In this document: one piece after another, positions 24,694-33,984 of the stretch
How positions within the stretch are numbered: the first letter of the stretch is position 1
Layout: each line of letters starts with the position of its first letter
Assembly: GCF_007785775.2 (NCBI RefSeq)
Contig: NZ_VNIK02000005.1
Coordinates: 124,001 to 188,000 of the forward strand
Direction of reading: 5' to 3'
Origin: Flagellimonas hadalis
Lineage (GTDB): Bacteria > Bacteroidota > Bacteroidia > Flavobacteriales > Flavobacteriaceae
Length of the DNA stretch: 64,000 nucleotides
Program-made: the position numbers and the translations under genes
Notes under the pieces: generated by a model
Databases searched by the model: none
The model's input: the letters and a program-made list of their open reading frames with translations, nothing else
Told to the model about the DNA's origin: nothing

Positions 24694-27600
24694 TGTCAAA
24701 ATACACTTTTACCTTCTTCTCAAAATTTTGCCGCAAAGGTAGTGCTTGTCTGTTTAATATCTCAATGTCGTTCTGCTTATCTTTAAGCAGTTCTGGCTTG
24801 GTGATGATGGGATTGGTATAGTCAATCTTGTTCCCGGTGCTCTCTCGCTGTTCTTTCATCCCCTGTTCCATGGCCGCATTTTCCAACTTCATCAATTGGT
24901 GCTGGATGTTGTTTACCTTCGTACGATTTCTTTCCGTGATACCATTCTCCAATAGATCGTTCTCGAAATCTTCCATCTGCAACAATAGCTTTTTGGCCAG
25001 ATCTTGGTCTTCTTTGCGAATCATGTCCTGCAATTGTTCCTCCAGTTTTTGTCTGAGGTATTGTTGTTCTTTATAGATTTCATAGATCTCACTCATACCC
25101 ATTTCATCGGAACCATTGCTGCGATTTCCTTCAGCTTCGCCATTCTCGTTTTCCTGTCCATTCTTTCCTTGTTGACCCTTCTCTTTTCCCTTGCCTTCAT
25201 CGCTTTGTTCCTTTCCCTCTCCTTGGGAACCTTGCTGGTCACCCCCTTCTTTGGGTTTACTTCCCTGTTGTCCCTCACCTTCCATTTTATCTTGGATGCT
25301 TTGTTGGCCTTTGATGATGTCCGGCAATTGGAAATCTTGACCGTCACTGCCTCCCTGGCCAGAGCTCATGTTCTGTTGCATGTTGTCCAGAATGTTCACC
25401 AAAAAATCCGCCAACGCATTGGTCGCATTCACCACATACTGCTGATACGATGCCCCTTGATAGATTTGGTTCTCCGAAATGCTCTCCAATGATTTGTCAA
25501 TATTGTAATACACCTCAGTGATCTGCTCATTAACAAACTCGGACAGTTCCACCCTTCGCAGGGACAAAGCGAACAAACTGTCGTCCACATGCTCAAACAG
25601 CCTCCTTAAATTCTGTTGGTCCTTGACCGTTTTGGAGAACTGGGAAATATCCACATCCGCACTTTGTAGATTATCAAAAAGGGCTTCTTGCTTGAATGAA
25701 AATGTGACCAGATTGTCCAGGATCTGTCGCAACATTTCGGCATCTACAGCGTCACTTGAACCACCACCGCCTCCAGCACTTTGTTGTAAAGCTTGGCTCA
25801 TTTCCTTCATTTTTTGGGCTGCAGACTTCTGCTTTTTGGAGGCATTGTTCTGCGACTTCTGTTGCAGATTCTGCTGTGAGGATTGTTCCTGCCCTTGCTG
25901 TTTGTTGATTTCCTCCAGCGCATCCTTCTGGTCTTGCTTGATGGATTCTGTTTCCTTTTTGCTGGTATTGAGCCCTACGGGTTTTTTAAGTTCTTGGTTG
26001 TCCTTCTCCACTTCCCTGATTTCCTTTTCAAGCTGATTGAAATCCTCGTTCAACTTTTGCTGTTCCTTATCCGAAAAATCTTCTCCAAGTTTGAGTTCGG
26101 ATAAGGTGTTTTGCTTTTCAGAAAGTTTATCTAGTTCTTTTGCAATTTGGGCCACTTTTTCAGTAACGTAATATCTTTTGGTAAGTTCCAAGATCTGTTC
26201 TAGGTTTCGGGTGTTCTTTCCTTGGTTCTTACCCAAATCTTCCAAGCGTTGTTGTAGCTCTTCCTTATTGATCTTATCGGCCAACTTATTGAGCTCATCC
26301 AACAACGCGGCATTCTTCTGTGCTTCCTTTTCTTGTCGCTCCAAACGCTCTTGAAGCAACTTCTTCATTTCGCTGTCCTCATTCTTGCCAATGCTTTCGT
26401 TGAGCTCATTGCTGAACTTCTTCATCAACTCCTCTTGTTGCTGCTGCTTTTGAAGAAAATCCTTGATTTGGTTCTTGTCCTCAAAATTTAATGTCCGTTC
26501 TTCCTTCTGCTCCTGGTTCAGTTTGGACAATGTCTGTTCCTGTTCCTTGAACCTCTCCAAAGAATTGCCCATTTTGGACAACGTGGAGTTTTGAAACTCC
26601 AACTCTTTGTTTTTCAGTTGGTTATCGTCCCAAAAGGTGGCTGAAAAAGTCTGGCTTTTGGTAACCTTCCCACCTCTAATACCATCATTATCAACAACTT
26701 CGAAGTAAATCTTATAATCTCTCCCTCGTTCCAACTCTAAACCTGAGGGAAAGGTGTAATAAAACTGATGGACATTGGTGCCAGGGCTTTCCAAAGTGAC
26801 CCTCTGTACAGCTTCATTTTCATCACTGGGGAAACAGACCACTCTAATAGATCGGATGCCATAATCGTCCGCAGCTTGACCGGTATAAAATGATTGGTTT
26901 GGGCTCAGCGAATCCAAAACCTGCTCTACCCTGACCGTGGCACTTGCATCTTTGACAATATCCAATGAATACGCCAACCGCTCAAAATTGGAAACATGTT
27001 CATTGGCCGTAGTCAATTCGTAATCAAAATGATTGAAGAACCTATTGCTGAATGTAAACTTGTCTTCATCCTTATTGAACCCTTGGACGGTGTCCTTTGT
27101 GGCCATATCGATTCGACCTATATGTAAACCTTCAATCTGCCAACTCACCTTCGTTCCTTCGGGAATGGTAGCATTACCCGTTCCTGTGATGGTTTCCGAT
27201 GGCCTGTTGAGATATTTTGGAAAATCCAATTGCATTACAAAATCCGTCAAGGCGGGTGTAGCATAACTTTTGATCGTATAGTTTTGGGAATCCCAGCCGT
27301 TCGCAGTGAGGTAAAAACTGGTTTCGGCAACAGGCGCCTCAAAGGTATAGGTGTAAATCCCGCCCTCTTGTTTCAACAACAATTCTTTACCCTCAACGAC
27401 CATGAAAACCCTCTCCGGCCTCACATCCCCCTCGACACCAACTTTCACTGTCAGAGGTTCACTGTCCAACACTTCAAGTTTGTCATTCAATATGCTGAAA
27501 GCGAATGGTGCTGGACGCTCATAGGCCAAATCGTAGTTCACTACGCGATCGTAGGAGTTGAAAAAAGAAACAATATTGCCCGTCACCCAAATAAACCCAA

Positions 27601-28087
27601 GCAGGACCAATGGGATAATGATATACTTGGCATACCGATAGCTTTCCTTAAAATTGATGGCCTCAGAAAAAGGAACGGTACCGAGGTTCTTGGACCGTTG
27701 TTCGATGCTGGCCATCAAAAGATCCGATCTATTGGGGTTCTCTGAAAGCTCGAGCAGGTTATACAATTTATCATCGACTTGAGAAAAATGCTTTCCGATC
27801 AGTTGGGAGGCTTCCTTGTTTCCGATACCCTTCCGTATCTTGAACAAATACAGCAAGGGAACAGCGATGAACCTATAAAGCAAAAACAATTCCACCAACA
27901 CGAAGAGCCAAAACAGCGCCAATCGCCATCCTTGGTTCAGCCACAAGAGAAATTCCAAAGACATGACTACAATCCAAAAAAGTAGTCCCAAACTCAAAAA
28001 AAGGAGTGTTCCCTTGATCAATTGCTTGGTATAAAACCTTTTGGTAAAGCTTTCCAGCTTGGTCAATATGTCCTGATAGCTGTTCAA
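24674..28087 (-). CDS. DUF4175-family large membrane protein with coiled-coil region
   Basis: A 1137-residue protein matching, from memory, the Bacteroidota family DUF4175 of unknown function. Two hydrophobic helices lie at about residues 24-45 and 52-75, and a third at about 152-172. Ig-like beta segments follow to about 500. A very long, highly charged Gln/Glu/Lys-rich coiled coil occupies about 510-760, and a Gly/Gln/Glu low-complexity segment about 950-1030. It is the first gene of a minus-strand run with ybeY (20-base overlap) and mnmG. A scaffold or envelope role is likely but not shown. Confidence 0.88.
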   Translation of the reverse strand: MNSYQDILTKLESFTKRFYTKQLIKGTLLFLSLGLLFWIVVMSLEFLLWLNQGWRLALFWLFVLVELFLLYRFIAVPLLYLFKIRKGIGNKEASQLIGKHFSQVDDKLYNLLELSENPNRSDLLMASIEQRSKNLGTVPFSEAINFKESYRYAKYIIIPLVLLGFIWVTGNIVSFFNSYDRVVNYDLAYERPAPFAFSILNDKLEVLDSEPLTVKVGVEGDVRPERVFMVVEGKELLLKQEGGIYTYTFEAPVAETSFYLTANGWDSQNYTIKSYATPALTDFVMQLDFPKYLNRPSETITGTGNATIPEGTKVSWQIEGLHIGRIDMATKDTVQGFNKDEDKFTFSNRFFNHFDYELTTANEHVSNFERLAYSLDIVKDASATVRVEQVLDSLSPNQSFYTGQAADDYGIRSIRVVCFPSDENEAVQRVTLESPGTNVHQFYYTFPSGLELERGRDYKIYFEVVDNDGIRGGKVTKSQTFSATFWDDNQLKNKELEFQNSTLSKMGNSLERFKEQEQTLSKLNQEQKEERTLNFEDKNQIKDFLQKQQQQEELMKKFSNELNESIGKNEDSEMKKLLQERLERQEKEAQKNAALLDELNKLADKINKEELQQRLEDLGKNQGKNTRNLEQILELTKRYYVTEKVAQIAKELDKLSEKQNTLSELKLGEDFSDKEQQKLNEDFNQLEKEIREVEKDNQELKKPVGLNTSKKETESIKQDQKDALEEINKQQGQEQSSQQNLQQKSQNNASKKQKSAAQKMKEMSQALQQSAGGGGGSSDAVDAEMLRQILDNLVTFSFKQEALFDNLQSADVDISQFSKTVKDQQNLRRLFEHVDDSLFALSLRRVELSEFVNEQITEVYYNIDKSLESISENQIYQGASYQQYVVNATNALADFLVNILDNMQQNMSSGQGGSDGQDFQLPDIIKGQQSIQDKMEGEGQQGSKPKEGGDQQGSQGEGKEQSDEGKGKEKGQQGKNGQENENGEAEGNRSNGSDEMGMSEIYEIYKEQQYLRQKLEEQLQDMIRKEDQDLAKKLLLQMEDFENDLLENGITERNRTKVNNIQHQLMKLENAAMEQGMKEQRESTGNKIDYTNPIITKPELLKDKQNDIEILNRQALPLRQNFEKKVKVYFDNDRVPF

Positions 28088-28223
28088 AATCGATGTTATT
28101 TGCCACCAAATTACCTGATCCTGAATTAATCAGAAGAAATTTTTTGTTAAACATTGGACGGATTGGCCCCAAAACAAAAGCAAAGGCAACCTCAATCTAC
28201 TTCCAAGATAGGCCATCACAATG

Positions 28224-28231
28224 TATCTTTG
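28224..28231 (+). promoter_or_regulatory. Bacteroidota -7 element TATCTTTG for gltX
   Basis: An exact TAnnTTTG match, 18 bases before the gltX ATG at 28250, predicting a leader of about 15 bases. Confidence 0.55.
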
Positions 28232-28249
28232 CAGCACAACTACTATAGC

Positions 28250-29764
28250 ATGAGTGAAAAAGTAAGGGTTCGTTTTGCCCCTAGCCCCACCGGGCCATTG
28301 CATATCGGCGGTCTGCGCACCGCACTGTTCAATTACCTCTTTGCCAAAAAGAATGGCGGGGATTTCCTGCTTCGGATTGAGGACACGGATCAGAACCGTT
28401 ATGTGGAAGGTGCAGAGGAATACATTGTTCAGGCCCTCAACTGGTGCGGCATCCCTTTCGATGAAGGGCCAGGCAAAGAAGGTGCTTATGGTCCCTATCG
28501 CCAGAGCGAACGCAAAAACCTGTACGAAGCCTATGCCTTGGAGCTTATCGAAAAGGGGAAAGCCTACTATGCTTTTGACTCTTCGGAAAGTCTGGACAAC
28601 CACCGAAAAGACCATGAGGCCAAGGGAAAGACCTTTATCTATAATTGGCATAACCGATTGAAGTTGGTCAATTCCCTCTCACTTTCCAAGGAAGAGGTAC
28701 AACAAAAACTGGATGCTGGGGATGAATATGTCATCCGTTTCAAATCGCCAGAGAATGAACAATTGTTGTTGAACGACATCATCCGGGGAGAGATCAAAAT
28801 AGACACCAACATTTTGGACGACAAGGTCCTTTTCAAAAGTGATGGCATGCCCACCTACCACTTGGCCAATATCGTGGATGATCATTTGATGAAGATCACC
28901 CACGTGATCCGCGGTGAAGAATGGCTGCCCTCTTTGGCACTCCACCAACTGCTCTATGATGCCTTTGCATGGAAAGCTCCGCAGTTTGCCCATTTGCCCC
29001 TCATCATGAAGCCCGTCGGTAAGGGCAAGTTGAGCAAACGTGATGGGGAAAAGGGTGGATTTCCCGTTTTTCCTTTGTCATGGAACGAATCACAGGGTTA
29101 TCGGGAGGCTGGATTTTTTCCGGAAGCGGTGGTCAACTTTTTGGCCCTATTGGGTTGGAATCCAGGCACGGAGCAGGAAATCTTCACTTTGGAAGAACTG
29201 GTGCAGAGCTTCAGCTTGGAGCGTGTAAACAAGTCCGGGGCCCGTTTCGACCCGGAAAAGAACAAGTGGTATAATCAGCAGTGGATGCAGCTGAAAAGCG
29301 ATACTGAACTGGCTGAAATATTCTCCAAAGACCTTTATGAAAGATTGGGGGAAAGAGGCAAAAACTTCAATACCGATTATGTGACCAAAGTCGTTTCCCT
29401 CATCAAGGAACGGGCAAGTTTTGTGTCCGAACTATGGGAATTGGGGAATTACTTATTTGAATCCCCATCTTCTTACGATGAAAAAGCAGTGGGCAAACAA
29501 TGGAAAGAAGACACCCCTGAAATCATGCAAGCCATTGTTGGTATCTTGGACGGCATTGAACTTTTTGATTCAGCATCCGTTGAAGCCAAAGTGAAGGAAT
29601 GGATATCCGAAAAGGAACTTTCCTTTGGAAAAGTGATGCCGCCATTGCGATTGGTCATTGTGGGTGAAATGAAAGGACCGCACCTGTTCGATATTATGGA
29701 GCTCATTGGCAAGAAAGAAAGCATCCATCGAATCAAAACAGCGATTTTGAAGCTCTCAAATTGA
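28250..29764 (+). CDS. gltX: Glutamate--tRNA ligase
   Basis: A 504-residue class I aminoacyl-tRNA synthetase charging tRNA-Glu. The HIGH-type motif is APSPTGPLHIGGLRTALFN at the N-terminus and the KMSKS-type loop is KLSKRDG near residue 262. The helical anticodon-binding domain fills the C-terminal third. The start at 28250 (MSEKVRVRFAPSP) is chosen over a longer frame from 28154 because it matches the family N-terminus and follows a TAnnTTTG promoter element. A separate glnS lies at 32.0-33.7 kb, so Gln-tRNA is charged directly. Confidence 0.98.
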   Translation: MSEKVRVRFAPSPTGPLHIGGLRTALFNYLFAKKNGGDFLLRIEDTDQNRYVEGAEEYIVQALNWCGIPFDEGPGKEGAYGPYRQSERKNLYEAYALELIEKGKAYYAFDSSESLDNHRKDHEAKGKTFIYNWHNRLKLVNSLSLSKEEVQQKLDAGDEYVIRFKSPENEQLLLNDIIRGEIKIDTNILDDKVLFKSDGMPTYHLANIVDDHLMKITHVIRGEEWLPSLALHQLLYDAFAWKAPQFAHLPLIMKPVGKGKLSKRDGEKGGFPVFPLSWNESQGYREAGFFPEAVVNFLALLGWNPGTEQEIFTLEELVQSFSLERVNKSGARFDPEKNKWYNQQWMQLKSDTELAEIFSKDLYERLGERGKNFNTDYVTKVVSLIKERASFVSELWELGNYLFESPSSYDEKAVGKQWKEDTPEIMQAIVGILDGIELFDSASVEAKVKEWISEKELSFGKVMPPLRLVIVGEMKGPHLFDIMELIGKKESIHRIKTAILKLSN

Positions 29765-29850
29765 TGGATATGTAACAAAACTTGACGAATGGCTACTCAT
29801 GATGTACCAGAGTTTTGTAATTTCCATTCCTAACATAAAATCTAAACACT

Positions 29851-30777
29851 ATGGGCAACTATTTATTCTTACCGATATTATTTTTTGCGCTTGTCATCCT
29901 GTTCAAGTTCTTTTTTATCGTAAAGCAACAGACCGCTGTGACCATTGAACGCTTCGGTAGGTTCCACAGTATCCGTAACTCCGGTTTACAAATGAAGATT
30001 CCGCTCGTTGACCGTATCGCAGGACGTTTGAGCTTAAAAATCCAACAACTTGATGTGATTGTAGAAACGAAGACCCGCGACGATGTTTTCGTAAAACTGA
30101 AGATTTCCGTCCAATATGTAGTGATAAAGGATAAGGTCTATGATGCCTTCTATAAATTGGAATATCCACATGATCAGATCACTTCATACGTATTTGATGT
30201 AGTGCGTGCCGAGGTGCCCAAGATGAAACTGGATGATGTATTCGTGAAAAAAGACGATATCGCCATTGCGGTAAAGGCCGAACTTCAAGATGCAATGTTG
30301 GATTATGGGTATGACATCATCAAGACCCTTGTGACCGATATTGACCCGGACGCCCAAGTAAAGGCAGCCATGAACCGAATCAATGCTTCGGAACGTGAAA
30401 AAATCGCTGCGCAGTTTGAAGGGGACGCCGCAAGAATCCTCATCGTAGAAAAGGCAAAGGCCGAAGCAGAGAGCAAAAGGCTCCAGGGACAGGGTATTGC
30501 CGATCAGCGTCGTGAAATAGCGCGTGGTCTGGAAGAATCCGTTGAGGTGCTGAACAAGGTGGGCATCAATTCCCAGGAAGCCTCTGCACTCATCGTGGTG
30601 ACCCAACACTACGACACACTGCAGGCCATTGGTGAGGAGACCAACACCAACCTCATCCTGTTGCCGAACTCCCCACAAGCGGGCAGCGACATGCTCAACA
30701 ACATGGTAGCCTCCTTCACGGCGAGCAACCAAATCGGTGAGGCCATGAAAAAACAGAACAAAAAGAAAGAGGAATAA
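29851..30777 (+). CDS. SPFH/band 7 (stomatin-like) membrane protein
   Basis: A 308-residue protein with an N-terminal hydrophobic helix (residues 3-25), then the band 7 domain with VTIERFGRFHSIRNSGLQMKIP and ETKTRDDVFVKLKISVQYVV. An Ala/Glu-rich coiled coil follows around residues 185-230 (EKAKAEAESKRLQGQGIADQRR). Such proteins form large membrane-bound oligomers or rafts that organise proteases and lipids. It stands alone, 86 bases after gltX, with a strong terminator behind it. Confidence 0.94.
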   Translation: MGNYLFLPILFFALVILFKFFFIVKQQTAVTIERFGRFHSIRNSGLQMKIPLVDRIAGRLSLKIQQLDVIVETKTRDDVFVKLKISVQYVVIKDKVYDAFYKLEYPHDQITSYVFDVVRAEVPKMKLDDVFVKKDDIAIAVKAELQDAMLDYGYDIIKTLVTDIDPDAQVKAAMNRINASEREKIAAQFEGDAARILIVEKAKAEAESKRLQGQGIADQRREIARGLEESVEVLNKVGINSQEASALIVVTQHYDTLQAIGEETNTNLILLPNSPQAGSDMLNNMVASFTASNQIGEAMKKQNKKKEE

Positions 30778-30797
30778 TATTTTTTCAACAAGAACAA

Positions 30798-30823
30798 AAA
30801 AGGCACCGAAATCGGTGCCTTTT
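30798..30823. terminator. Terminator between SPFH and DUF6327 genes
   Basis: AAAAGGCACCG-AAAT-CGGTGCCTTTT, an 11-bp symmetrical stem with A and T tracts, can stop transcription from both converging genes. Confidence 0.85.
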
Positions 30824-30845
30824 CCATTTAAAGCATAAGAGTGGA

Positions 30846-31067
30846 CTATTTAAAACTCTTTAGAATCTTGCTCGTCACAAACGATAGGGCCAGTTTTTTG
30901 GCTATTCCACTGAACCCTCCCAACAAATTGGTAGGATAGAGTTCCTCCTTGGTGCTCTGAAAGGCATACTTCAGTTTCTCCTCATCAATCTCACGCTGTA
31001 GCTGCAGGATTCTCATGTCCTGTTCTATTTCCTCAAACGAACTGTATTTTTTTGCTTTCATCATCAA
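30846..31067 (-). CDS. DUF6327-like small protein
   Basis: A 73-residue basic protein: KKYSSFEEIEQDMRILQLQREIDEEKL predicts a helical coiled coil, followed by a weakly hydrophobic C-terminal half (LLGGFSGIAKKLALSFVTSKIL) that may associate with membrane. It resembles, from memory, flavobacterial DUF6327. Its ATG overlaps the stop of the holin-like gene, so it is the last member of a three-gene unit. Function is unknown. In-frame ATGs at the second and third codons are equally possible starts. Confidence 0.72.
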   Translation of the reverse strand: MMMKAKKYSSFEEIEQDMRILQLQREIDEEKLKYAFQSTKEELYPTNLLGGFSGIAKKLALSFVTSKILKSFK

Positions 31068-31408
31068 TCAAAATAAAATTCAGAAAACTTTCTCAACAAA
31101 GGGGACTCCAATCGTCTTCTAAATAAGTAAATGAACAAACCAATCAGTATATAAAAACCTCCTACCACAAGGAAACCTTTGGCATTGCTATCCAATAGAT
31201 CTCCGATCCAAAAAGAGGCCGCAATGGAGAGCAAGAGCAGGGCCATGACGGCCATGGTCCCGATCAAGAGTACCTTTGCGGTGACCGTGATCCCTTGCAT
31301 CATCGACTTAAAGCTCTTCAACCTATAGTATTGGAGGCTGCTGTCCACATAGGATCGGGCGCTTTCCTCGGCTTCGGCGATGTGTTCCTTGATATCGAAC
31401 AAAGACAT
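31064..31408 (-). CDS. Phage-holin-superfamily III (YqjE-like) membrane protein
   Basis: A 114-residue protein with an amphipathic helical N-terminus (residues 1-35) and two transmembrane helices (about 42-66 and 76-94), ending in a basic tail. This is the plan of the Holin_3/Phage_holin_3_6 family, usually encoded beside YtxH-type proteins and not part of phages. It lies 3 bases from the YtxH gene and overlaps the DUF6327-like gene, so the three are probably made together. Confidence 0.8.
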   Translation of the reverse strand: MSLFDIKEHIAEAEESARSYVDSSLQYYRLKSFKSMMQGITVTAKVLLIGTMAVMALLLLSIAASFWIGDLLDSNAKGFLVVGGFYILIGLFIYLFRRRLESPLLRKFSEFYFD

Positions 31409-31411
31409 AGA

Positions 31412-31741
31412 TTATTTTTGAAGTTGTGCGTTCTTCTTCCTTAGGTCTTCCAATTTCTTTTCCAAAGCTACGATAATGTCATCGGCCTTATAGCTCATAT
31501 TGGACAAGGTGTCCTCCAGTTTTGCCTCAAATTCCGCTTTCTTCGCATCGGCAGTTTTTGTCAGTTCATCCTTGACATTTGATATACTTGCTGAAATATC
31601 GTCTTTTGCCTTTATGGCGCTGTTCTTGATTTTTTTTCTGGTCTTCTGCCCCTTGTCGGGTGCATATAGGATTCCAACCCCGGCTCCAACTACGGCACCT
31701 GTCAACAGGGCCACCAATACATTTCCACTATTATTTGACAT
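31412..31741 (-). CDS. YtxH domain-containing protein
   Basis: A 109-residue protein starting MSNNSGNVLVALLTGAVVGAG: a glycine/alanine-rich membrane helix with GILYAPDKGQKTRKKIK (the YtxH signature LFAPxxGxxTR). A Lys/Glu/Ala-rich helical tail follows, likely periplasmic or cytoplasmic coiled coil. The Bacillus homologue belongs to the general stress regulon; the role here is unknown. The ATG at 31741 gives the standard family N-terminus. First gene of the YtxH-holin-DUF6327 unit. Confidence 0.85.
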   Translation of the reverse strand: MSNNSGNVLVALLTGAVVGAGVGILYAPDKGQKTRKKIKNSAIKAKDDISASISNVKDELTKTADAKKAEFEAKLEDTLSNMSYKADDIIVALEKKLEDLRKKNAQLQK

Positions 31742-31961
31742 GATATAAATTTTAAGGTTAATAATTCGTTTTCCATTTTGCACCATGATGTACAAAATAC
31801 TTATGTCACTAAATTAGGCCAAGAAGAAAACCTAGCTTGATGCTATCCATGTAAAGATTGACGCTGAAGCTGAAAAATTGTGAAAAAATGAAAATAAAGC
31901 TCAATAACGCGTCTTTTCAGGTGAGTTTGAGGAAATGGGTCGCCCAAAAATGTAAGTACAT

Positions 31962-31987
31962 AAAAAAGGCCCTGAGCGGGCCTTTTT
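31962..31987. terminator. Terminator downstream of glnS
   Basis: AAAAAAGGCCC-TGAGC-GGGCCTTTTT, a symmetrical hairpin with flanking A/T tracts, about 50 bases after the glnS stop on the minus strand. The rest of the 241-base gap shows no gene. Confidence 0.8.
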
Positions 31988-32036
31988 CAATAGTTAAATG
32001 TTATGGTTGAAGCAACCATTATAGTTGTTTTCGATG

Positions 32037-33722
32037 CTATTCTTTTTGGTCCAATTTCGCCCAAGTGTCCCGCAATGGAACTGTCCGGTTAAAGACCAAA
32101 TGCTCTTTTGTGGAATCTTTGTCCACATTGAAATAACCCATACGCTGAAATTGGAATTGATCACCGATCTGTACTTCTTTTAAACTAGGTTCCAAATATC
32201 CGGTAACTTTCTCCAAGGAATCTGGATTGATGAATTCCATGAAATCCTTGTCCTTGTGCGCACCTGGTGTTGGATCCGTAAAAAGGCGATCGTACAATCT
32301 CACCTCGGCGGTTACCGCATGCGGAATAGAAACCCAATGTAGGGTGCCCTTCACCTTTCGAAGGCTTTCCTCCGTTCCGGAACCACTTTTGCTCTTGGGG
32401 TCATAGGTGCACTGCACTTCCATAACATTTCCATCTGCATCCTTGGTACAGCTTTCGGCCTTGATGATGTAACCGTTCTTCAACCTGACCTCACCGCCGA
32501 GCTTCAACCTGAAGAACTTCCGATTGCCCTCTTCCCTAAAGTCATCCTGTTCAATGTACAGTTCCTTGGAAAAAGGAACTTGTCGGTATCCAGCGGATTC
32601 GTCTTCCGGATTGTTCTCAGCTTCCAACCATTCTTCCTTGCCCTCTTCATAATTGGTTATGACCAGCTTTAATGGGTCCAGCACCGCCATCACCCGAGGT
32701 GCGATCTTGTTCAAATGCTCGCGCACATGGAATTCCAAAAGGGAAACATCCACCACATTGTCACGCTTGGCAATCCCAATGGTGTCCGCAAAATTCCGAA
32801 TGGACTCCGGGGTATATCCCCTTCTTCTCAGACCGGAAATAGTGGGCATCCTGGGGTCGTCCCATCCCGCAACTACGCCACTTTCCACCAACTGCAGTAA
32901 TTTACGCTTGCTCACAATGGTGTGACTCAGGTTCCTACGGGCAAACTCACGCTGCTTTGGACGCAATTTATCTTTAGATACCAATTGGTCCAAAAACCAA
33001 TCATAGAGTTCCCTGTGTGGTAAAAACTCCAAGGTACACAAAGAATGTGACACTTGTTCTATGTAATCGCTCTCCCCATGTGTCCAGTCGTACATCGGAT
33101 AAATACACCAATCGGTATTTGTTCTATGGTGGGGTTTATGGAGGATCCGATACATCACCGGATCGCGCATCAACATATTGGTGGAGGCCATGTTTATCTT
33201 TGCCCGCAACACATGCTGCCCTTCCTTGAATTCCCCGTTCTTCATTCCCTTAAAAAGCTTGAGGTTTTCTTCAACGGATCGGTTCCTGAAAGGGCTGTCC
33301 TTTCCAGGTTCGGTCGGTGTTCCCTTTTGGGAAGCCATATCTTCGGAAGATTGGCTGTCCACATAGGCTTTTCCCTGCTTGATGAGTTCAACGGCCCAAT
33401 CGTACAATTGCTGGAAATAATCCGATGCATAGCATTCCGTATCCCACTCATAGCCCAGCCAGGCCACATCCTCTTTGATGGCCTCCACATATTCCTTTTC
33501 TTCCTTCGCGGGATTGGTGTCGTCGAACCGAAGGTTCACGGGTGCATTGTACCGTAGACCCAAACCAAAGTTCAGGCAAATGGAGCTTGCGTGGCCCACA
33601 TGAAGGTACCCGTTTGGCTCCGGAGGAAAACGAAACCTAAGACTGTCCGGTGAATACCCGTTTCTTAGGTCTTCTTCTATGATGTGTTCGATGAAATTCA
33701 GCGATCTAACTTCTTCAGCCAT
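32037..33722 (-). CDS. glnS: Glutamine--tRNA ligase
   Basis: A 561-residue class I synthetase charging tRNA-Gln. The HIGH-type motif is RFPPEPNGYLHVGHA near residue 30, the KMSKS-type loop is HTIVSKRKLL near 260, and the C-terminal beta-barrel anticodon-binding domains are complete. The start MAEEVRSLNF at 33722 fits the family. A longer frame from 33803 would cross a TAnnTTTG promoter element and is rejected. Direct glutaminylation means the amidotransferase route is not needed for Gln-tRNA. Confidence 0.98.
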   Translation of the reverse strand: MAEEVRSLNFIEHIIEEDLRNGYSPDSLRFRFPPEPNGYLHVGHASSICLNFGLGLRYNAPVNLRFDDTNPAKEEKEYVEAIKEDVAWLGYEWDTECYASDYFQQLYDWAVELIKQGKAYVDSQSSEDMASQKGTPTEPGKDSPFRNRSVEENLKLFKGMKNGEFKEGQHVLRAKINMASTNMLMRDPVMYRILHKPHHRTNTDWCIYPMYDWTHGESDYIEQVSHSLCTLEFLPHRELYDWFLDQLVSKDKLRPKQREFARRNLSHTIVSKRKLLQLVESGVVAGWDDPRMPTISGLRRRGYTPESIRNFADTIGIAKRDNVVDVSLLEFHVREHLNKIAPRVMAVLDPLKLVITNYEEGKEEWLEAENNPEDESAGYRQVPFSKELYIEQDDFREEGNRKFFRLKLGGEVRLKNGYIIKAESCTKDADGNVMEVQCTYDPKSKSGSGTEESLRKVKGTLHWVSIPHAVTAEVRLYDRLFTDPTPGAHKDKDFMEFINPDSLEKVTGYLEPSLKEVQIGDQFQFQRMGYFNVDKDSTKEHLVFNRTVPLRDTWAKLDQKE

Positions 33723-33739
33723 ATCAAAATTTTGAAGCG

Positions 33740-33747
33740 CAAATGTA
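33740..33747 (-). promoter_or_regulatory. Bacteroidota -7 element TACATTTG for glnS
   Basis: A minus-strand TAnnTTTG match, 17 bases before the glnS ATG at 33722, predicting a leader of about 14 bases. Confidence 0.5.
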
Positions 33748-33946
33748 GCAAATCCGCTCATCATGGCTATGATTCGCGCTATAGAGTATACAAAGAAAGC
33801 CATTTCACAACACTTTTGGAGCCCCCTACAACAATATCTTTCCTTTCGACGAAAATAAAAACATCTTTGTTATTAGAATACTATACGATTAAGGCAACCA
33901 AAAGCAGCCTTATGGACTAATTACATTAAGGGGCACAAACTAACTA

Positions 33947-33960
33947 GGGCATTAATGCCC
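33947..33960. repeat. 14-bp perfect palindrome upstream of the gliding operon
   Basis: GGGCATTAATGCCC lies 24 bases before the first ATG of the spr operon. It could be a regulator-binding site or a small 5' leader hairpin; the short AT core makes a DNA site more likely than a strong hairpin. Confidence 0.5.
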
Positions 33961-33984
33961 ATAACCTCTTAAACCCTAACGGAG

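Noticed and set aside
31064..31408. Holin-like gene as evidence of prophage
   Set aside because: No phage structural, integrase or lysis genes nearby; the family is common in non-phage envelope operons.
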